A stretch of 29,715 bases of DNA from Candidatus Beckwithbacteria bacterium (GTDB lineage: Bacteria; Patescibacteriota; Microgenomatia; UBA1400; UBA1449): positions 1 through 29,715 of the forward strand of contig JAAZND010000056.1 in assembly GCA_012798485.1 (NCBI GenBank), written 5' to 3'. The notes under the pieces are model-generated. The model saw only the letters and a program-made list of their open reading frames with translations, did no database searches and was not told the DNA's origin. Both the position numbers and the translations under genes were made by a program. How positions within the stretch are numbered: the stretch's first letter is position 1; every line of letters starts with the position of its first letter. Of this stretch, positions 6,044 through 14,124 are shown piece by piece.

Positions 6044-7765
6044 ATGAAATTAAAAATTTTGAAATTTAGTTTTGCCAAGTTTATTACCTTCTTGATTATT
6101 TCGGTTTTGTTTGTTTTTCTTACTTATTTTTCCTTTCTTATTTTTTATAATTATCAGTTTTTTCAAGAGCTAAAAAAAGGAAATTTTAATAAAGCCAAAA
6201 CCAAAAGTGAGCAGGTTTTGCAAATGACCGGTTTTGTTTCTAAACTTCCGCTTTTTACTTATCTTAGGCAAGGCCATCAGACATTTCTAAGTTTTTTTAA
6301 TCTGAAACAAAATGGGGAAATATTTTTTAAAAATATTTTTGACGGTCGGGATAGTCATTTTTCTCAAAATTTAGTGACTTTGGCAAATAGCTATCAACAA
6401 TTTGAAAAAGACTTTAATGATTTTTATAAAACTACAGAAAATTTAACTTGGGCAAAAACTGCTTTGTCTAAATCTGGTTATCTAGATAAATTTGAAAAAT
6501 ATAGCAATCTATTTTTCCAAAACCAAATTTTAATTAAAGATTTATTAACTTATGCCCCTGATTTTTTAAATGACAAAAAAACCTATACGGTTCTTTTTCA
6601 AAACAATATGGAATTGCGAGCTACTGGCGGATTTATGGGTTCTTATGGTCAATTTTATTTTACAAATGGTAAGCTAGTTTCCAAAAATATCCAAGATATT
6701 TATGTCCCAGATGGACAACTTGATGGTTTTGTCAATCCGCCTAAAGCTTTGAGTGAGGCTTTTAAACATGGAGAATGGAGGCTGCGTGACAGCAATTGGG
6801 ATCCAGATTTTGCCAAGGCTAGTGAAACTATCTCTTGGTTTTTTGATAAAGGTGGAGTTAAAACTGGTGATGGTTTGATTGCTGTTAATTTGGAAGTGGT
6901 AGAAGATATTTTAAACACTTTGGGACAGATTGAGCTACCGGATTATGATACTCAGATTGCAGCGCAAAATCTTTACCTTATTGCCCAAAACGAAGCCGAA
7001 AGAGATTTTTTCCCTGGTTCTACAGCCAAAAAAGATTTTCTGCAAACTTTGACTAATCAACTTTTTTTATCTTTGTCAAATCTAGATAACCAGAAAATGA
7101 TCACCTTTGGTCAAATTTTAGCTCGACATTTACAGCAAAAAAATATTCAAGTCAATTTTACTAATCCCAAATTGCAGGCTTTTGCCAATCAAAATCATTG
7201 GACAGGGACTATAAATTGGGAACAAAATAAGGAATTTAATAATGACTACTTTTTTCCTGTTGATACCAATCTTAGCGCCAACAAAGCCAACTGTTGTATT
7301 GTCAAAGAAGTTTCTCAAGTGATTGAAGATAAAGGTGACTATTTTGCCATAAAAACTTTAATCAAATATGAAAATAACAGTCCTGTGGCAGATCCCAAAC
7401 CTCCAAAATATTGGGGAGGAGATTATAAAAATTACCTCAGAATACTATTGCCTCTTGAAGCAAATATAAAAAATGTTTTAATAGATGAAGAAAGTTTTAC
7501 TGTAAATCAAGTTGATAAGAGAGAATTAACAACAGAAGGACTTAAAGAAATCGGATTTTTCCTTGATCTGGAACACCTACAAACAAAGACAGTAGAAGTT
7601 CAGTATGTTTTAAAAAAGCAGCTGGATAATGAGACTTATCAATTATTTTTACCTAAACAATCTGGACAAAAACCTTATTATACTAGCGTCGAATTGCTTA
7701 CCAGTAATAGTAGTCAAAAGACTAAAAAATTAATTGATCAGGATCAAATGATACAATTTAAATAA
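6044..7765 (+). CDS. DUF4012 family envelope protein
   Basis: The 573-aa protein has one N-terminal transmembrane segment (about 12-36) and a large extracellular part. The hallmark of DUF4012 is clear at 182-202: FQNNMELRATGGFMGSYG, followed by a beta-rich stretch. The family is common in CPR and Gram-positive bacteria near surface-polysaccharide genes, but its reaction is not established. The region at 40-180 is mainly helical; the C-terminal 100 residues are strand-rich. The next gene starts 3 nt after the stop, so the two are co-transcribed. Confidence 0.85.
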   Translation: MKLKILKFSFAKFITFLIISVLFVFLTYFSFLIFYNYQFFQELKKGNFNKAKTKSEQVLQMTGFVSKLPLFTYLRQGHQTFLSFFNLKQNGEIFFKNIFDGRDSHFSQNLVTLANSYQQFEKDFNDFYKTTENLTWAKTALSKSGYLDKFEKYSNLFFQNQILIKDLLTYAPDFLNDKKTYTVLFQNNMELRATGGFMGSYGQFYFTNGKLVSKNIQDIYVPDGQLDGFVNPPKALSEAFKHGEWRLRDSNWDPDFAKASETISWFFDKGGVKTGDGLIAVNLEVVEDILNTLGQIELPDYDTQIAAQNLYLIAQNEAERDFFPGSTAKKDFLQTLTNQLFLSLSNLDNQKMITFGQILARHLQQKNIQVNFTNPKLQAFANQNHWTGTINWEQNKEFNNDYFFPVDTNLSANKANCCIVKEVSQVIEDKGDYFAIKTLIKYENNSPVADPKPPKYWGGDYKNYLRILLPLEANIKNVLIDEESFTVNQVDKRELTTEGLKEIGFFLDLEHLQTKTVEVQYVLKKQLDNETYQLFLPKQSGQKPYYTSVELLTSNSSQKTKKLIDQDQMIQFK

Positions 7766-7768
7766 ACT

Positions 7769-8941
7769 ATGAATTTAGATTTTAAAAAATACCAGAATTA
7801 TTTTTACACCTTGTTATCATTTTTGTTTTTCGTCAGTATTTTTATTTTTCTAAACGTCAAAAATCAGCTACCGGCAAAAGATAATAAAAAAAATGAAGCC
7901 CAACAACCAGCAGTTGCCAAGAAAGAAACAGTTGATTTGACGCTTAATAATTTTGATAGTCAAAATAGTTTACTTTTTGCCCAAGATAAAAAATTGTTTA
8001 CCTATGATCAAAAAACTCAGACAGTAAATAGTCTGTTTCCTGATTTGCAGATAGAATTTTTTGGAATTTTAGCAGATGGTCGGGTTTATTTCTGGCAGCA
8101 GGAAAATGAGCTTTTTCAATATTTATTTGTCCAAAATGGGACTAAATTTGACAAATACTATCTTTCCAACCAGAGCAATAGCGAAAAACCTCCAGCTGTA
8201 GCTACAGATGGCAGTTTTGTTCTGCTGAGTAAAAATGAAAAAAGTGAGGAAGGAACAGAATATACTGAGTTGTTTTATTACGATTTAGCTAAGCTGGAAA
8301 TGAGAAAAGTCAAAACAAATTTTAAGATTAAAATTTTAAATCCTATTATCAGCAATGATAAACATTTTTTAGCTTTTGCTTATGAAGAACAAAAACAAAA
8401 TAAACTAGGTTTGGTTTTGACTGACAGCGATACTTTGAATCTTTATCCTAAAATTGAAGTTTCCGGCACTAATTTATTTTTCTCTCCCGACAGCAAAGCG
8501 ATTATTTTTAATTCGCCAAATGGTGTTGCAGTTTTTGATCTATTGCAAGGCAAAATAAGCGATGAGATCAAAGAAAATGTGAGTTTGCAAAATTTCACCC
8601 AAGATAATCTTTTGTTAATGCAAACTAAAGATTTGAAAGAAGAAGCAGATTTTCTTAAAAATTGCCCCAATGAACAAAAGCAAAATTTATCAATGCATTT
8701 TAATTATATTTATGAACTGAAAAATTCTTCTTTAAAAAAAATTGCCTTATGGGAGAAAGAAAATACATTACTTAATTTTGTGTCTTATACTCCTATGATT
8801 TCTAAAGAGCAAAAAATTCCAGTCAATTTTCAAGATCAGGATCATTGTCTGCAAACTCAGGGTTTTTGGGATTTTAAAAATAATAAGATTCTACCTTTGG
8901 TCCCAGAGCAAAAAGAAAAGCCCGTGACAGAAGGAGAATAA
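7769..8941 (+). CDS. Membrane-anchored probable beta-propeller protein
   Basis: The 390-aa product has a single N-terminal transmembrane segment (about 12-30) and a Lys/Ala/Gln linker. The outer domain then shows repeated short strands with turns such as LFAQDKKLFTYDQKT, FFSPDSKAIIFNSPNG and ILADGRVYFWQ. These resemble the blades of TolB/PD40-type propellers, where SPDGxxIxF-like words recur. I see no catalytic motif. It is tightly packed between the DUF4012 gene and a small anchored protein, suggesting a shared surface role. The family assignment is inferred from pattern only. Confidence 0.6.
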   Translation: MNLDFKKYQNYFYTLLSFLFFVSIFIFLNVKNQLPAKDNKKNEAQQPAVAKKETVDLTLNNFDSQNSLLFAQDKKLFTYDQKTQTVNSLFPDLQIEFFGILADGRVYFWQQENELFQYLFVQNGTKFDKYYLSNQSNSEKPPAVATDGSFVLLSKNEKSEEGTEYTELFYYDLAKLEMRKVKTNFKIKILNPIISNDKHFLAFAYEEQKQNKLGLVLTDSDTLNLYPKIEVSGTNLFFSPDSKAIIFNSPNGVAVFDLLQGKISDEIKENVSLQNFTQDNLLLMQTKDLKEEADFLKNCPNEQKQNLSMHFNYIYELKNSSLKKIALWEKENTLLNFVSYTPMISKEQKIPVNFQDQDHCLQTQGFWDFKNNKILPLVPEQKEKPVTEGE

Positions 8942-8947
8942 TTAATT

Positions 8948-9376
8948 ATGAATAAAATTTTACTAGTTTTACTAAGGAATTTTTTTATTTTAATTTTGCT
9001 GGGAATTGCTGTAGGCAGAGTTTTTTTTCCACAAAGTTTTGAGGAAAAAATAGTTGTGCCAGCACAAAAGCTGCCAGTTTTTGGTCAGATCCTTGGCACT
9101 ACTTGGAATGAGAGTGGTCGTATTAGTCCGGTTATTTCACAGACAACCTCAAGGTTAGCAGATAGTATTGAAAGTAGTGATCCTCAGATCAATGAAACCA
9201 TCACTGAGCTTTTTGAGGAAGGCGCGACAACTTCAGCTCAGGCAGTTTTGGATAAAAAAATTGATGAAAAAGTGAAAGATTTACAAAATCTTCCCGAACA
9301 AACTTTAGAAAAAATTAAACAAAATTTAAGAAAAGAAATGTATCAGCAACTTTGCCGAGAATGGTTAAGTGAATAA
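8948..9376 (+). CDS. Small membrane-anchored protein of unknown function (142 aa)
   Basis: The N-terminal transmembrane segment (about 5-24) is followed by a short strand-rich stretch (FEEKIVVPAQKLPVFGQILG). The long C-terminal part is helical and charged (residues 70-142). No family is recognised. AAGGAG about 10 nt upstream supports the start. It lies 6 nt after the propeller gene and 5 nt before prfB, so it belongs to the same transcription unit. Confidence 0.65.
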   Translation: MNKILLVLLRNFFILILLGIAVGRVFFPQSFEEKIVVPAQKLPVFGQILGTTWNESGRISPVISQTTSRLADSIESSDPQINETITELFEEGATTSAQAVLDKKIDEKVKDLQNLPEQTLEKIKQNLRKEMYQQLCREWLSE

Positions 9377-9381
9377 AATTT

Positions 9382-10467
9382 ATGCAAGATCTTAAACAGG
9401 AATTTACCAATATTCATCATAAAATTATTGAGATAGCTCAGAAGATAGATGTGCAAGCTAAAAAAAAAGAAATCGAAACTTTGGAAAAACAAGCTTTGGC
9501 TCCTGATTTTTGGCAAAATTCAGATAAAGCTCAACAAATCATGCAACATCTGAATGCACTCAAAGATGATGTTGAGGTGATTCAAAATATTGAAACAATT
9601 ACCAATGAAGGCTTGGAAAGCTTGACGATTTTGATTGATGATTTAAAAGAAGAAGATTTTGTCATTTTGGAAAAGGATTTACAAAAAGCTTCAAAATTAC
9701 TGCAAAAATTGGAAATTCAGACTTTTTTGTCTGGCAAATATGATCAGGGTAATGCAATTTTTTCGATTCATGCTGGTCAGGGAGGAACTGAAGCTTGTGA
9801 TTGGGCAGCTATGCTTCAGCGTATGTACCAAAGATATTTTGAAAAAAAAGGCTGGCAGGCCGAAGTCATTGCATATCGACCTGGAGATGAAGCTGGGATA
9901 AAAAGTATTACTTTTCTGGTTTCTGGCCGTTTTGCCTATGGTTATCTCAAAAAAGAACAAGGTGCTCATCGTTTGGTGCGACTTTCTCCTTTTAATGCTG
10001 ATAATCTGAGACAGACTTCTTTTGCTGGAGTCGAAGTTTTTCCCGTGATTGAAGAAGATATTGATTTAAAAATTAATGAAGATGAAATTGAATTTGAGGC
10101 TTTTCGTTCTGCCGGTCATGGAGGACAAAATGTTAATAAAGTTTCTACAGCTGTGAGACTTAAACACCTTCCTACGGGTATAGTGGTGGAATGTCAGACA
10201 GAAAGATTTCAAGAAAGAAACCGTAAAATTGCGATGCAAATGCTCAAAGCTAAACTTTGGCAGATCGAGGAAGAAAAAAGAAATCAGGAGCTGGCTCAAG
10301 CCAAAGGTGAACATAAACAGCATAGCTGGGGGAATCAAATTCGCTCTTATGTTTTGCATCCTTATAAAATGGTAAAAGATTTGAGAACTCAAGTGCAGAG
10401 TAATGAACCGGATTTAGTTTTGGATGGAGAACTTGAAGACTTTATTCAAGCAGAAATTAAGCTGTAA
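9382..10467 (+). CDS. prfB: Peptide chain release factor 2
   Basis: RF2 reads UAA and UGA stop codons and triggers release of the finished protein. Residues 202-204 (SPF) are the stop-codon-reading tripeptide of RF2. GGQ at 247-249, within AGHGGQNVNKVSTAVR, is the hydrolysis motif. The length of 361 aa is normal. The gene is one open frame, with no sign of the +1 frameshift used for autoregulation in many bacteria. Its presence agrees with UGA serving as a stop here, unlike the recoded CPR lineages. Its position just ahead of ftsE-ftsX follows a gene order seen in other bacteria. Confidence 0.97.
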   Translation: MQDLKQEFTNIHHKIIEIAQKIDVQAKKKEIETLEKQALAPDFWQNSDKAQQIMQHLNALKDDVEVIQNIETITNEGLESLTILIDDLKEEDFVILEKDLQKASKLLQKLEIQTFLSGKYDQGNAIFSIHAGQGGTEACDWAAMLQRMYQRYFEKKGWQAEVIAYRPGDEAGIKSITFLVSGRFAYGYLKKEQGAHRLVRLSPFNADNLRQTSFAGVEVFPVIEEDIDLKINEDEIEFEAFRSAGHGGQNVNKVSTAVRLKHLPTGIVVECQTERFQERNRKIAMQMLKAKLWQIEEEKRNQELAQAKGEHKQHSWGNQIRSYVLHPYKMVKDLRTQVQSNEPDLVLDGELEDFIQAEIKL

Positions 10468-10482
10468 AATTCTGCTTGTTTT
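10447..10482 (+). terminator. Terminator overlapping the end of prfB
   Basis: CAAGCAGAA (10447-10455) pairs exactly with TTCTGCTTG (10470-10478), followed by TTTT. The left arm is inside the last codons of prfB and the stop codon is in the loop, so translation termination and transcript ending may interact. Confidence 0.65.
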
Positions 10483-10557
10483 AAAAGCCTGATAAATGTT
10501 AAACTTAGAATGTTATTTGTAAAATTTATAACTTAAAAAAATCATTAAAGGAGTGCT

Positions 10558-11130
10558 ATGACAGATCAAGTCAATAATGTAAAACCAGTAGAAACACCAG
10601 TAATTTTAAAACCACTGGATGATAAAGTTATTAATCCTATTAAACCTCAAGTTAAAAATGACATAGGAGTTAATACCAAACCTGTTGAAAAGAAAGGGAA
10701 TATCAATATGCAAAAAAATAACAAAATTGCCATAATGATCAGTGCTTTTTTAGTAATTATTTTAGGTGTAGGCACTGGCTATTTTCTCAATATCCAAACC
10801 AAAGGTAATAGCAATTCTTCTGGTTCAGACAAAAATATCCAGAGAGAAGTAGCTTCTTCAGAAATTAAAAAAGGAGTAATCGTTGGAGTAGCTGATGAAA
10901 GCACTTTTAAAGATAGTGATGAAGGAACTTTGGAACAAGGTGGAATTGATGGAGAAGGTTCGCATCATCTTGTCAGACCAGGTGGAGATTCACAAACAAT
11001 TTACATTACTTCTTCTATTATTGATCTTGACCAATTTGTCGGTCATAAAGTCAAAGTCTGGGGAGAAACTTTGGCAGGGCAGCATGCTGGCTGGCTGATG
11101 GATGTTGGTAAATTAGAAGTTTTAGAATAA
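10558..11130 (+). CDS. Membrane-anchored protein with a small outer domain (190 aa)
   Basis: Residues 1-58 are a Pro/Lys/Val-rich cytoplasmic tail. One transmembrane segment follows (about 58-79), then a Ser/Gly linker, and an outer domain from about residue 97 (KKGVIVGVADESTF ... VGHKVKVWGETL ... MDVGKLEVLE). Its closing strands resemble a small beta-barrel, with the HKVKVWGE-type strand seen in OB-fold-like CPR envelope proteins. AAAGGAG lies about 5 nt before the ATG. Weak hairpins before and after suggest its own transcript. Function is unknown. Confidence 0.7.
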   Translation: MTDQVNNVKPVETPVILKPLDDKVINPIKPQVKNDIGVNTKPVEKKGNINMQKNNKIAIMISAFLVIILGVGTGYFLNIQTKGNSNSSGSDKNIQREVASSEIKKGVIVGVADESTFKDSDEGTLEQGGIDGEGSHHLVRPGGDSQTIYITSSIIDLDQFVGHKVKVWGETLAGQHAGWLMDVGKLEVLE

Positions 11131-11152
11131 ATTATTTAACCTTCTTAAAAAG

Positions 11153-11190
11153 ATAAACTAAAAAATAAAAAAGTTTAGTTTATTAATTTT
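11153..11190 (+). terminator. AT-rich hairpin between the 190-aa gene and ftsE
   Basis: ATAAACTAAA (11153-11162) pairs exactly with TTTAGTTTAT (11174-11183) across an A-rich loop, and TAATTTT follows. The stem is weak because it is almost all A-T. It may end the upstream transcript or merely separate the genes. Confidence 0.4.
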
Positions 11191-11197
11191 GGTAAAA

Positions 11198-11884
11198 ATG
11201 AGCTTAATCAGTTTTAGAAATGTCAGCGTCAAATTTAAAAGTGGAATTGAAGCCTTAAAAAATGTTTCTTTTGAAATTGAAAAGGGTGAGTTTGTGTTTC
11301 TGGTTGGCGTTTCTGGTTCTGGCAAAACAACCATGTTGCGTTTACTTTTACGAGAAATTTTACCCAATGAAGGTCAGATTTTTTTTGATGAAGAAGAAAT
11401 TAGTAAGAAAAGAGGCATCAATATTGTTAAACTAAGACGTAAAATCGGAACTTCTTTTCAAGATGTAAAACTTTTGATGGATCGAACCATTGAAGAAAAT
11501 ATTGCTGTTTGTCTTGATATTTACAACAAAAAGAAGCAGGAAGCTAAGGCAGAAATTGATTCAGTTTTAGATCTGGTTGATCTTTCTGATAAACGAGAAA
11601 TGTTTCCGGCTCAACTTTCTGGAGGAGAAATGCAGAGAGTGGGTATTGCCAGAGCAGTAGTGGGTGATCCAATGATAATTTTTGCTGACGAGCCTACCGC
11701 TAACTTAGATGAAGAAGCCAGCTGGCAGATAGCTTCGCTTCTCAAAGAAATCAATCGCACTGGTAAAACAGTTATTGTAGCTACACATAATGTTGATTTG
11801 GTTGATAGTATGAAGCAAAGAGTTTTACATTTAGATAAAGGAGTGTTAACTCAGGATACCAAAGACGGAACATATCATAAATAA
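11198..11884 (+). CDS. ftsE: Cell-division ABC ATPase FtsE
   Basis: The cytoplasmic ATPase of the FtsEX complex couples ATP use to cell-wall hydrolysis at the septum. Counting from the chosen ATG (228 aa), Walker A is GVSGSGKTT at 37-45, the Q-loop Gln is at 88, the signature LSGGE is at 140-144, Walker B IIFADE is at 160-165, and the switch His is at 197. The length is typical. A TTG at 11189 would add three residues, but the ATG aligns with FtsE family starts (MSLISFRNVSVKF). There is no clear Shine-Dalgarno site. ftsX follows 43 nt later. Confidence 0.95.
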   Translation: MSLISFRNVSVKFKSGIEALKNVSFEIEKGEFVFLVGVSGSGKTTMLRLLLREILPNEGQIFFDEEEISKKRGINIVKLRRKIGTSFQDVKLLMDRTIEENIAVCLDIYNKKKQEAKAEIDSVLDLVDLSDKREMFPAQLSGGEMQRVGIARAVVGDPMIIFADEPTANLDEEASWQIASLLKEINRTGKTVIVATHNVDLVDSMKQRVLHLDKGVLTQDTKDGTYHK

Positions 11885-11927
11885 TTAATACAAAATTTAT
11901 TAATTTCTTTGTATAGAAAGTTATACA

Positions 11928-12806
11928 ATGAAAACCATAAAAACTACCCTTAAACAAATTAGGCGAACTCCATATCAAGCTATACTCGCAATTTTTATTT
12001 TGTCCCTTACTTTTAGTGTAGTAGCTATTTTTCTTATTATTTCTGTGGGCTTTCATTTGATTTTGCAGTATTTTTCCGCCTCTCCTCAAGTGATTGCTTT
12101 TTTTGAAAAAGGGAAGGATTTATCCAGTCAAGATCTGCAGAGAATTCAAAATAAAATGGAAGCTACAGGGAAACTGGCGACTTTTAAATATGTTTCTACC
12201 AAAGATGCAGAACAGATTTACAAACAGAAATTTAGTAAAGATGATCCACTGCTTAATGAATTAGTTGATTACAAAATTTTGCCTCCTTCCATTGAAATTT
12301 CTGCTACTGAAGTCTCTGGCTTAGGAGAGTTAAAACAAGTATTACAGGCAGAGCCATTGGTCCAAGATTTAATTTTTTATGAAGACATTGTTAATCAACT
12401 GACAAAATGGATTAGTAATTTAAGAATACTGGGAATAGGGATGATTGCTTTTTTAAGTTTCTTATCTATGTTAATTTTGATTGTTATTATCAGTCTTAAA
12501 GTAAAAAATAAAAAAAGTGAGATTGAAATTACTAGACTTTTGGGCGCTTCAAAATGGTATATTTATGGACCATTTTTGCTGGAGGGGATGTTTTATGGTT
12601 TTTGGGGAGCTTTATTTGGCTGGGTTTTGTCCTATACTGCTTTACAATACGCTACGCCATTTTTAATTACTTGGCTTGACGGGATTATTGCTTTGCCGAT
12701 TGATAATTTTTATCTTCTGATTTTACTTTTAGTGATGACTTGTTCTGGTATGGTTTTGGGGGCTTTTGCCAGCCTTTTTGCAGTAAGAAGATTTTTAAAG
12801 GATTAA
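11928..12806 (+). CDS. ftsX: Cell-division membrane protein FtsX
   Basis: The 292-aa partner of FtsE has four transmembrane helices (about 20-47, 165-190, 215-240 and 260-285) and an outer loop at about 48-160 between helices 1 and 2. In known systems this loop activates a septal peptidoglycan hydrolase. The RRTPYQAILAIFILSLTFS start and LGASKWYIYGPFLLEGM are typical. The next gene encodes a coiled-coil M23 peptidase, the expected target of such a loop. A small inverted repeat, TTGTATA/TATACAA (11909-11915 and 11922-11928), brackets GAAAG and ends at the start codon, so initiation may be structure-sensitive. Confidence 0.93.
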   Translation: MKTIKTTLKQIRRTPYQAILAIFILSLTFSVVAIFLIISVGFHLILQYFSASPQVIAFFEKGKDLSSQDLQRIQNKMEATGKLATFKYVSTKDAEQIYKQKFSKDDPLLNELVDYKILPPSIEISATEVSGLGELKQVLQAEPLVQDLIFYEDIVNQLTKWISNLRILGIGMIAFLSFLSMLILIVIISLKVKNKKSEIEITRLLGASKWYIYGPFLLEGMFYGFWGALFGWVLSYTALQYATPFLITWLDGIIALPIDNFYLLILLLVMTCSGMVLGAFASLFAVRRFLKD

Positions 12807-12851
12807 ATTTTTTAATAGATATTTCATTAATTTTATGTTAAAACTAAAGTC

Positions 12852-14039
12852 ATGAAGCGGATTTTTCCTGTAATTATTTTATTGATTATTTTTCTTTTTT
12901 CTTTTATTTGTCCTGTAAGAGCCCAAGATGATCAGGGTAATAAACTCCGAGATTTAGAGAATAAAATTAAAGAATATCAGGCAAAAATTGAAGAAGCTCA
13001 AGGAAAACAAAAAACTTTGGCTTCTACTATTGCTGTTTTGAATAATCAGATTTATCTGACTTCAGCCCAAATCACTCAAAATGAAGAGAAAATTCTGATC
13101 TTGGAAGAAGAAATTAGAGAACTGGGAGCTAAGATTAATACGCTTAATAAAACTCTGGATGAAACTTCACTTATTCTCAAAGAAAGAATCGAAGAAACTT
13201 ATAAAAAGTCTTTTCTACCGCCGCTTTATTATCTTCTGACTACCAATGATTTTTCCAATGCGTTTCTCATTTTTAAATATCTTAAAGTGGCACAGCAACA
13301 TGATAAAGAAATTATGTTTTCCATGGAGGCAACCAAAGAAAATTTTGATAAACAAAAAACTCTGAAAGAAGACAAACAAAAAGAATTGGAAGATTTAAAG
13401 ATTGAATTAAACAGACAAAAAAATGTTTTAGCTAGTCAAAAAGTAGCTAAAGAAGATTTACTTGCAGCCACTAAAAATGATGAAGCTACTTTTCAAAAAT
13501 TATTGACTCAAGCCAGATCAGAGTATGAATCGATCCAAGCTATTTTGGCAGGTCGTGGAGATGAAAGTAAAGTGGGTGATGTTAAGAAAGGGGATAAGAT
13601 TGCCACTATAATTTCTGGCTCATCCTGTAATTCTTCAGGAACTCATTTACATTTTACTGTGACGGATAAAAATGGTAATCCAATGAATCCTTTTTCTTTT
13701 CTTAAAAATGTCGATTATGAAAATTGTTCCGGCCCTGGAAAATGTAGTGATGGCGATCCTTTCAATCCTTCCGGCTCATGGGATTGGCCGATTAATCCAA
13801 AAATTACTTTTGTTCAAGGTTATGGGTCAACTTGGGCGGTAGCTAATACTTGGGTGGGACAAATTTATTCTTTTCATAATGGGATTGATATTAAAGGGTC
13901 TGCGGATAATGTGTATGCAGTGGAAGATGGAGTTTTATATCGAGGAAGCTATACTGGTTCTGGTTCCTGTCGTTTGCGTTATGTAAGGGTGGAACAAAAA
14001 GATGATAAGCAGACTTTTTATCTGCATGTGAATTATTAA
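12852..14039 (+). CDS. Coiled-coil M23 peptidase, swapped-order catalytic domain (EnvC-like)
   Basis: This 395-aa exported protein has a signal peptide ending near PVRAQ (24-25), a coiled coil at about 30-125 and 155-230 (the usual FtsEX-activated hydrolase layout), and a peptidoglycan endopeptidase domain. The M23 motifs appear in reversed order. The second-half motif HLH (His265 and His267, in SGTHLHF, followed by NPMNPFSFL) comes first. The first-half motif FHNGID (His342, Asp346), with DGVLYRG, and a final YLHVNY (His392) come after it. All five metal/catalytic positions of M23 peptidases are still present, consistent with circular permutation. It lies directly after ftsEX, so it is probably the hydrolase or activator they control. 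The stop is 3 codons after His392. Confidence 0.85.
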   Translation: MKRIFPVIILLIIFLFSFICPVRAQDDQGNKLRDLENKIKEYQAKIEEAQGKQKTLASTIAVLNNQIYLTSAQITQNEEKILILEEEIRELGAKINTLNKTLDETSLILKERIEETYKKSFLPPLYYLLTTNDFSNAFLIFKYLKVAQQHDKEIMFSMEATKENFDKQKTLKEDKQKELEDLKIELNRQKNVLASQKVAKEDLLAATKNDEATFQKLLTQARSEYESIQAILAGRGDESKVGDVKKGDKIATIISGSSCNSSGTHLHFTVTDKNGNPMNPFSFLKNVDYENCSGPGKCSDGDPFNPSGSWDWPINPKITFVQGYGSTWAVANTWVGQIYSFHNGIDIKGSADNVYAVEDGVLYRGSYTGSGSCRLRYVRVEQKDDKQTFYLHVNY

Positions 14040-14052
14040 AATTGTTTTATTG

Positions 14053-14080
14053 GTAGAGACGCGATTAATCGCGTCTCTAC
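14053..14080. repeat. Perfect 28-bp palindrome, GTAGAGACGCG type
   Basis: The half GTAGAGACGCGATT is followed at once by its exact reverse complement. A degenerate relative is at 15802-15829. It lies 13 nt after the M23 peptidase stop, so it may double as a bidirectional transcript end, though no T tract follows. Similar dispersed repeats with the GTAGRGACGCG arm occur in many bacteria. Confidence 0.8.
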
Positions 14081-14088
14081 ATTAACTC

Positions 14089-14118
14089 TTGAATTTCCCT
14101 TCTTACTTTTGTTAGTAT
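14089..14118 (+). promoter_or_regulatory. Promoter predicting a leaderless mRNA
   Basis: TTGAAT (14089-14094), an 18-nt spacer and TAGTAT (14113-14118) form a reasonable promoter. Its -10 ends 7 nt before the ATG at 14125, so transcription would start at the start codon. No Shine-Dalgarno site is present. Confidence 0.45.
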
Positions 14119-14124
14119 TATTTT

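Noticed and set aside
9382..9480. Programmed +1 frameshift in prfB
   Set aside because: The gene is a single open frame from MQDLKQEF to the stop, with no internal UGA near codon 25.
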